Positions 59,601 to 64,000 of a DNA stretch of 64,000 bases are shown in pieces; the first letter of the stretch is position 1, and every line of letters starts with the position of its first letter. A model generated the notes under the pieces. The model saw nothing but the letters and a program-made list of their open reading frames with translations, had not been told where the DNA came from and searched no databases. Location: positions 1-64,000 of the forward strand of contig NZ_JACDUU010000005.1 in assembly GCF_013760845.1 (NCBI RefSeq), in the 5' to 3' direction. Source of the DNA: [Anoxybacillus] calidus. Its GTDB lineage: Bacteria > Bacillota > Bacilli > Bacillales > Anoxybacillaceae. Position numbers and translations under genes: made by a program.

Positions 59601-60776
59601 ATGAAAAGACAGAAAAAACTGCTTGTGGGTGGATTAGCTTTTGCCCTGCTCTTTGGACAAGGCATTGGCTTGGCCGAAGCCAAGGGGAAGGAAAGTAAGC
59701 CGAAAAATGAGAAAAAACAAATTATTGTTGACAAAAATAAGAATGGCATCGCGGATTCTTGGGAAGCTAAATACAAACTTGGCTCAGGAAAAGATGTCGC
59801 TAAAAAGGATAATGATAAAGACGGTTTAAATAACTTAATTGAATATCAATTAAACTTCAATCCGTTATCAGCGGATACAGATAAAGATAAGGTAAAAGAC
59901 GGAAATGAAGATTACGATAAAGATAAGTTAACAAATTTGCAGGAATTGCAAGCGAAGCTAAATCCTGCTTTAAGTGATTCTGATAAAGATAAAGTTCTCG
60001 ATTCCATGGAAGATAACGATGGAGACAAGTTAGCTACCATCGAGGAATTTATTGTGCAATCCAGTCCAGTTATTAGTGATTCCGATAAAGATGGCATAAA
60101 AGATGGACAGGAAGATAAGGATTTAGATTTCATAACAAACGAAAAGGAATTTGACTTACATCTAAACCCTAATGTAAGCGATTCTGATAAAGATGGCATT
60201 GTTGATGGAGACGAAGACTTAGACAGCGATGGATTGACAAACGAAGTGGAGTTAGAGCTTGGCCAAAATCCTTTAAACAAAGACAGTGATAATGACGGCG
60301 TGCGTGACGGCTCTGAGGATAAAAATAAGGATGGAGTGCAAGATTTAAATCAATTAAGAGAATTAAAGATTGAAATTAAAACATTGAAGGGGAAGAAAAC
60401 TCAAATTCAGTATGAGTTCAAAGATGGTGCTTTCGAAGCAAAAATTAAGGACGAAACAGGCACTCTGCTAGGTAAAAATATTCATGAGCTTGTCCAAGAG
60501 CTAGCGCTTTTGCCAAATGAAAAACAAAGTGAGATGATTGCACGGATTCAGGAAGTATTAGGCATCGATGATTTTGTCAAAATTGAAGTAAAAGCGAAAT
60601 TTTTTAACGGTACAAAAATAAAGATTGAAATAGAAAATGAAGTAAAAGAGCCAGCAAAACCAAAAAAACCAAAACAAGAAGAACCTAAAGATGAAGAGCA
60701 TGAGCATGAAGATGGAAAACAAGAAGAAAAAGAGCAACAACATGAAGACGAGCAACAAGAAGAACATGAAGAATAA
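59601..60776 (+). CDS. Secreted protein with thrombospondin-3/EF-hand-like Ca-binding repeats
   Basis: A ~391-residue exported protein. Signal peptide: MKRQKK, hydrophobic core, cleavage likely after 'LAEAKG'. Residues ~45-250 hold about six to seven Asp-rich repeats such as 'DSDKDGIKDGQEDKD' and 'DSDNDGVRDGSEDKNKDGV', typical of TSP3/dockerin-like Ca loops, interleaved with 'TNExELxLNPxxxD' helices. A globular part follows ('FVKIEVKAKFFNGTKIKIEI'), then a proline/lysine and Glu/His-rich tail (~355-391). No sortase motif. c-di-GMP control suggests a role in adhesion or matrix (inference). ATG 59601 by SD spacing. Confidence 0.8.
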   Translation: MKRQKKLLVGGLAFALLFGQGIGLAEAKGKESKPKNEKKQIIVDKNKNGIADSWEAKYKLGSGKDVAKKDNDKDGLNNLIEYQLNFNPLSADTDKDKVKDGNEDYDKDKLTNLQELQAKLNPALSDSDKDKVLDSMEDNDGDKLATIEEFIVQSSPVISDSDKDGIKDGQEDKDLDFITNEKEFDLHLNPNVSDSDKDGIVDGDEDLDSDGLTNEVELELGQNPLNKDSDNDGVRDGSEDKNKDGVQDLNQLRELKIEIKTLKGKKTQIQYEFKDGAFEAKIKDETGTLLGKNIHELVQELALLPNEKQSEMIARIQEVLGIDDFVKIEVKAKFFNGTKIKIEIENEVKEPAKPKKPKQEEPKDEEHEHEDGKQEEKEQQHEDEQQEEHEE

Positions 60777-60785
60777 TTAAGAACA

Positions 60786-60826
60786 ACAATGACCTGCTTC
60801 AGCAAATGAGGCAGGTCATTATTTAT
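60786..60826 (+). terminator. Terminator
   Basis: AATGACCTGC / GCAGGTCATT stem with ATTTAT tail. Confidence 0.82.
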
Positions 60827-60857
60827 GATATGGAATTGTTCCTTGAGTAAAGTACTC

Positions 60858-61110
60858 TTAATGATTTTGCATCTGCGAAGCGAGCAATTTGGCAATGTCC
60901 TTTTCAAAATCTATAGGTTCTTCATTTGGTTCATATCGGCGAATCACGTTTCCGTTTTGGTCAATGAGGAATTTTGTAAAATTCCATTTGATTTCATCGC
61001 CGATTAACCATTCCGGTGCTTTGTCCAAAATCATTAGTTTTAAAGTCTTTGCAGTTGCGCTTGTTTCATCAAATCCTCTAAACAGAGCTTCTTTCTTTAA
61101 CGTTTTTTAC
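60858..61110 (-). pseudogene. Glutathione peroxidase, C-terminal fragment
   Basis: The minus strand reads '[19 protein letters not shown]', '[16 protein letters not shown]' and ends 'LLASQMQNH'. '[10 protein letters not shown]' is the C-terminal signature of glutathione peroxidase (BsaA/YkxB type). The N-terminal half with the redox Cys and Gln is absent; the frame is lost where a ~45-bp hairpin repeat begins (61111), so that insertion probably marks the truncation point. Confidence 0.75.
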
Positions 61111-61155
61111 GAGAAGTCTCCCTCCTCTAAGCGAATTGTAGGGAGGAAAGGTTCA
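61111..61155 (+). repeat. ~45-bp dispersed hairpin repeat, copy 5
   Basis: GAGAAGTCTCCCTCCTCTAA then GCGAATTGTAGGGAGGAAAG. It abuts the truncated glutathione peroxidase. Confidence 0.72.
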
Positions 61156-61258
61156 TTCAAATTTAGTTCTGGAGAATAAGGCGGTAAAAAAACAAAACGT
61201 TAATCGATCTTGTATGCGCTCTAAGAAAGGTTGCAGATGGAATATTGAGTACGGAGTA

Positions 61259-61289
61259 AACGGCAGATAAATGAGCTGCCGTTTTATCA
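61259..61289 (+). terminator. Hairpin terminator in the 61156-61480 gap
   Basis: AAACGGCAG / CTGCCGTTT with TATCATTT. No gene is supported in this gap. Confidence 0.65.
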
Positions 61290-61483
61290 TTTCTGGGCAT
61301 GTTTTGATACAAGTTATACTTCATCAAGACAGCTACATTCTTATACCTTTCTAACCTACGTCATACGTTAAAATAGTGGGTTAACATCATATATTTTGCT
61401 AAAGTTAAGGTTTATATACATTTAAATGTGGAAAAGATGGTTAAAAAAATTACCTTAAAAGACTAGAGCTTGGAGGGATTTTG

Positions 61484-62071
61484 TTGATTGAAAATCTCAT
61501 GGAGATACAAGATATTTTAGTTCGCTCAAAAGATGCACTGAGTAAGTTTAAGGACATTTTAGTTCCAGCGATTGAACAAGCAAAAGATGACCATGAACGT
61601 TTGTATTGGCATCATATTTACGAGGAAGAAGAACATCGTTTTGATCGTTTGGAAGCGCTGCTACCGAAACTGCAATCGCAACTTCAAAACAGGTCTGCTG
61701 TTTCGAAAGGAAATGGTGATTTCCTACGTTTACTGCAAGACATTAGTCTTGAAAAGTTTGGTCTACATAATTTTTTAGAGCACCTTGATTTATCCCTTTT
61801 TCACTATAAGGATACGGAATATCAGGAGACTATTGAATCATTAAGAAATATGACGGCTGAGGATTATCAAAAAATAAAATATACATTTGAGGCATTGAAC
61901 AAAGAGCTTGATGCACCTGTTCACTTTGCAGCTTCAGTGCCTACAGATGAAAAAGAGAACCAGTCGGAGCATTTAAAAATACAGGAGTATACAACAGGCA
62001 ATCAAAACATGATTCAACAAACTACTTTAAGAACTCTGTATCTAACTGTGGGTAGTTTAAAAAATATGTAG
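61484..62071 (+). CDS. IMEF encapsulin cargo (iron-mineralising, ferritin-like)
   Basis: A ~195-residue helical protein rich in carboxylate/His helices ('YWHHIYEEEEHRFDRLEALL'), matching the iron-mineralising encapsulin-associated Firmicute (IMEF) cargo. The C-terminus 'LYLTVGSLKNM' carries the encapsulation peptide TVGSL. It is followed 15 bp later by the shell gene. It oxidises and stores iron inside the capsid. TTG 61484 is 6 bases after GGAGGG; TTG 61481 and ATG 61499 are alternatives. Confidence 0.88.
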   Translation: MIENLMEIQDILVRSKDALSKFKDILVPAIEQAKDDHERLYWHHIYEEEEHRFDRLEALLPKLQSQLQNRSAVSKGNGDFLRLLQDISLEKFGLHNFLEHLDLSLFHYKDTEYQETIESLRNMTAEDYQKIKYTFEALNKELDAPVHFAASVPTDEKENQSEHLKIQEYTTGNQNMIQQTTLRTLYLTVGSLKNM

Positions 62072-62086
62072 GGAGGAGAACAAGCG

Positions 62087-62938
62087 ATGGATAAAGCAAT
62101 AATCTATTCTGAATCTACGTTAAGTAGTGAACAATGGAGAGAGTTGGATCAAACAGTCATCGATAGTGCTCGGAGGCAACTAGTAGGCAGAAGATTTATT
62201 GATATATATGGACCACTTGGTGAAGGAGTTCAATCCGTTGCGAATGACGTATATGAAAACCCTGAAAGTGGGGAAATCAGCTTTCATGGTGGAGAACTAA
62301 ATCTTTCAGAGCCAACACGTCGTGTGCATTTGACGATTCCGCTTATACATAAAGACTTTATTTTGTATTGGCGTGATATTCAACTGGCGAAACAGCTTGC
62401 TAGTCCTATTGACTTTTCAGCCGCTTCAAATGCTGCTCAGCAGTGTGCATTACTAGAGGATGATTTAATTTTTAATGGATCTACTCCATTTGATCTTCCT
62501 GGGATTATGAATGTAAAAGGAAAGATTGCTCACATACGTAGCGACTGGATGAAATCAGGAAACGCTTTTGCCGATGTGGTGGAAGCCCGAAATAAACTAT
62601 TGCAACTAGGACATACAGGTCCATATGCTTTAGTCCTTTCACCTGAATTGTATGCTCTCATTCATAGAGTTCATGAGGGGACCCATGTACTGGAAATTGA
62701 ACATATTAGAGAGTTAATGCCTGCAGGTATTTATCAAACACCAGTGATTAAGGGCAAAAGAGGTGTAGTGATTGATGTTGGAAAACAAAATATAGACTTA
62801 GCTATTGCCGTAGATTTTCAAACGGTGTTTTTAGATGTCGAGAACATGAATTATATTTTCCGTGTTTATGAGTCAGTTGTACCGAGAATAAAACGTCCAA
62901 GCGCTATCTGTACGTTAGAAGATCCAGAGGGAGAATAA
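62087..62938 (+). CDS. Encapsulin shell protein (family 1)
   Basis: A 283-residue HK97-fold shell protein: 'DQTVIDSARRQLVGRRFIDI' (N-terminal helix that binds cargo peptides), 'VHLTIPLIHKDFILYWRDIQ', and 'NYIFRVYESVVPRIKRPSAI' near the end are encapsulin signatures. The size equals that of the large T=4 iron-storage encapsulins of Bacillaceae (e.g. Quasibacillus thermotolerans). Co-transcribed with the IMEF cargo; AGGGAGGAG precedes ATG. Confidence 0.93.
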   Translation: MDKAIIYSESTLSSEQWRELDQTVIDSARRQLVGRRFIDIYGPLGEGVQSVANDVYENPESGEISFHGGELNLSEPTRRVHLTIPLIHKDFILYWRDIQLAKQLASPIDFSAASNAAQQCALLEDDLIFNGSTPFDLPGIMNVKGKIAHIRSDWMKSGNAFADVVEARNKLLQLGHTGPYALVLSPELYALIHRVHEGTHVLEIEHIRELMPAGIYQTPVIKGKRGVVIDVGKQNIDLAIAVDFQTVFLDVENMNYIFRVYESVVPRIKRPSAICTLEDPEGE

Positions 62939-62941
62939 AAC

Positions 62942-62989
62942 CATAAATTTCAATATAAACAGCGCTTGCTGTTTATATTGAAATTTATG
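62942..62989. terminator. Perfect 22-bp inverted repeat between converging genes
   Basis: Two 22-base arms (CATAAATTTCAATATAAACA plus GC, and the exact complement) around a GCTT loop. It overlaps the stop codon of the minus-strand gene (62985). Likely a bidirectional terminator though T tracts are short. Confidence 0.6.
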
Positions 62990-63449
62990 CAATTGATTTG
63001 AATTGATCTTTTATTTTCGAAATCATGGAAGATAACTCTGGGTCAGGAATATCAAAGCCTATATCATCAAGGATCATTCTTACTTCTTTTAGAAAGTGAA
63101 TGGTATAACTTCCTTGATGGACATCGAAAAGACGTTTTAAGTATTTGAACTTTTCTTTAATCATCAAATTTTTATATACTACATTTTTTAATTCGGCTAT
63201 TTTCTTATGTTCCGGAGAGGAGATGACACTCACTTCGTTAACGTTTACAATTATTTTTTTTCCTTCATTTGTTACAAAGCCAATGGAATAATAATTTGAA
63301 CCTAAATGGTCTACATGAGTAATACAAGCGTATGGATATTCTTCTCCTGAACGAAGACGAAGAAAAGAGGTTTCAATGACTCCGCCAAGTTTTCTTTGAT
63401 TGGATAAAATCGCATGTATATCCCGTAAACCATTAATTTGGATACCCAC
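62985..63449 (-). CDS. Conserved hypothetical protein in the encapsulin locus
   Basis: A ~154-residue soluble protein starting (V/M)GIQINGLRDIHAILSNQRK. The N-terminal half is beta-rich ('YACITHVDHLGSNYYSIGFV'), the C-terminal half helical ('LKEVRMILDDIGFDIPDPEL'). GTG 63449 is chosen since AAAGGAGG lies 7 bases upstream; the frame is open to 63488. Placed between the shell and the ferredoxin and divergent from the latter over Fur-like sites, it may be iron-related. No family recognised. Confidence 0.6.
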   Translation of the reverse strand: MGIQINGLRDIHAILSNQRKLGGVIETSFLRLRSGEEYPYACITHVDHLGSNYYSIGFVTNEGKKIIVNVNEVSVISSPEHKKIAELKNVVYKNLMIKEKFKYLKRLFDVHQGSYTIHFLKEVRMILDDIGFDIPDPELSSMISKIKDQFKSIA

Positions 63450-63472
63450 AAAGATTCCTCCTTTCTTGTATA

Positions 63473-63515
63473 TGATAACAATTCTCAACTAAGTTGTAAA
63501 TGATATTCATTTTCA
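63473..63515. promoter_or_regulatory. Two Fur-box-like sites in the divergent ferredoxin region
   Basis: TGATAACAATTCTCA (63473-63487) and TGATATTCATTTTCA (63501-63515) match the 15-bp Fur box TGATAATNATTATCA at most positions. They lie between the divergent hypothetical gene and the ferredoxin, suggesting iron repression of both. Confidence 0.6.
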
Positions 63516-63550
63516 AAATTGAGTGGTAATTTTAGGAGGGTTTATGTTAT

Positions 63551-63892
63551 ATGGAGAGAAGATTAACCGTGGGGTCATTAATAAAAAATAAACAGAGAAT
63601 AGAGATCGCGGAATTTTCTAGTGTAATTGAAAGTAAGACGATGCGAAGTGTTATTAAAATAAAACAAAATAATCAATCTTTTAAGTTATTACCTATTTCA
63701 AATGAGTTACTGCTCGATAGTGCCTTAAAGCAAGGGATACCTCTAGATTATAAATGCAGGAAGGGAACATGTGGGAAGTGTGCGGTTGAAGTTATTGAGG
63801 GACAGAATGTATTATATCCGAGAACGAAAAGAGAGTTGGAAAAATTCCGAGATGTAAACATGCGTTTAGCATGTCAAGCTAGAATCAAGTAA
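63551..63892 (+). CDS. [2Fe-2S] ferredoxin with N-terminal encapsulin-targeting motif
   Basis: A 113-residue ferredoxin. The plant-type cluster ligands are Cys69, Cys74 and Cys77 in 'CRKGTCGKCAVEV' and a fourth at ~108 ('LACQ'). The first residues, 'MERRLTVGSLIKNKQ', carry TVGSLI, the same targeting motif as the C-terminus of the IMEF cargo, so the ferredoxin is probably packaged in or docked to the shell to supply electrons for iron release. AGGAGGG is 10 bases upstream. Fur-like sites precede it. Confidence 0.85.
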   Translation: MERRLTVGSLIKNKQRIEIAEFSSVIESKTMRSVIKIKQNNQSFKLLPISNELLLDSALKQGIPLDYKCRKGTCGKCAVEVIEGQNVLYPRTKRELEKFRDVNMRLACQARIK

Positions 63893-64000
63893 TTTATTAG
63901 CCCTCCTTTGATACATAGGCTGTTTTTTCAATCGTAGTTTTAATATTTAAGATGATGATGGACTTTGTCTATTTTTATTTTAGAAGAGGTATTTAATCAT

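Noticed and set aside
59912-60280. Ser-rich minus frame inside the Ca-binding-repeat gene
   Set aside because: It is the antisense shadow of the Asp/Lys repeats; periodicity comes from the real gene.
60548-60907. Cys/Ser-rich minus frame at the end of the Ca-binding-repeat gene
   Set aside because: Antisense of the Glu-rich tail; poly-Ser/Cys arises from GAA/GAG codons read backwards.

Overview
The window is a chromosomal segment of a low-GC Gram-positive endospore former, most likely a thermophilic Bacillaceae (Geobacillus/Parageobacillus/Anoxybacillus type). The evidence is a Bacillus-type rRNA/tRNA operon end in the order of B. subtilis trnD, B. subtilis-like synteny (queG-yhbB-trmL-prkA-yhbH; dctS/R-dctB-dctP; yugP-yugS; yhcT/yhcU/yhcV-pgcA; yhcYZ-azr-yhdB-spoVR), sporulation genes and an iron-storage encapsulin of the Bacillaceae type. 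This is inference from gene content; no 16S is present.

Layout. 1-2000: 23S end, 5S, 16 tRNAs and one tRNA remnant, closed by a strong terminator. 2000-13240: AT-rich accessory region beside the last tRNA-Leu, with a tyrosine recombinase stub, an IS21-type element (istB frameshifted twice), a seven-gene peptide (RiPP-like) cluster, a decayed plus a near-complete IS3-family element, and a truncated ORF. 13300-23700: core genes and a tRNA-Gly. 23800-28600: PhoX phosphatase behind a Pho box, a lipoprotein, a LacI regulator. 28660-33914: C4-dicarboxylate sensing and uptake (dctR, dctS, dctB, dctP), with a perfect cre site before dctP. 34100-35700: pirin and WrbA behind an MhqR-like operator. 35870-51730: reductase, YugP, CorC-like protein, pseudouridine synthase, BdbC/thioredoxin pair, CBS protein, phosphoglucomutase, YhcYZ, azoreductase, SpoVR. 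52000-59270: small accessory genes and a TetR/YhgE pair. 59480-60776: a c-di-GMP-I-type riboswitch before a secreted Ca-binding-repeat protein. 61480-63892: IMEF cargo, encapsulin shell and a ferredoxin carrying the same targeting motif, next to two Fur-box-like sites.

Most interesting system: the cluster at 4866-11466. It encodes a GNAT, an E1/ThiF-like adenylating enzyme with a PqqD-like N-terminal region, an ABC exporter, an M16 peptidase, a CxxC thioredoxin-like protein and a MauE-like membrane protein. A 26-residue Cys-containing peptide has its own strong ribosome binding site but lies in frame inside the 3' end of the E1-like gene, followed at once by a terminator. This looks like an unusual ribosomally made, modified peptide system whose precursor is nested in, or fused to, its modifying enzyme.

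The chromosome also carries several dispersed hairpin repeat families (about 45 bp, about 100 bp palindromic terminators, about 125 bp IS200/IS605-like ends, and a tandem bcr1-like element), nearly all between genes.
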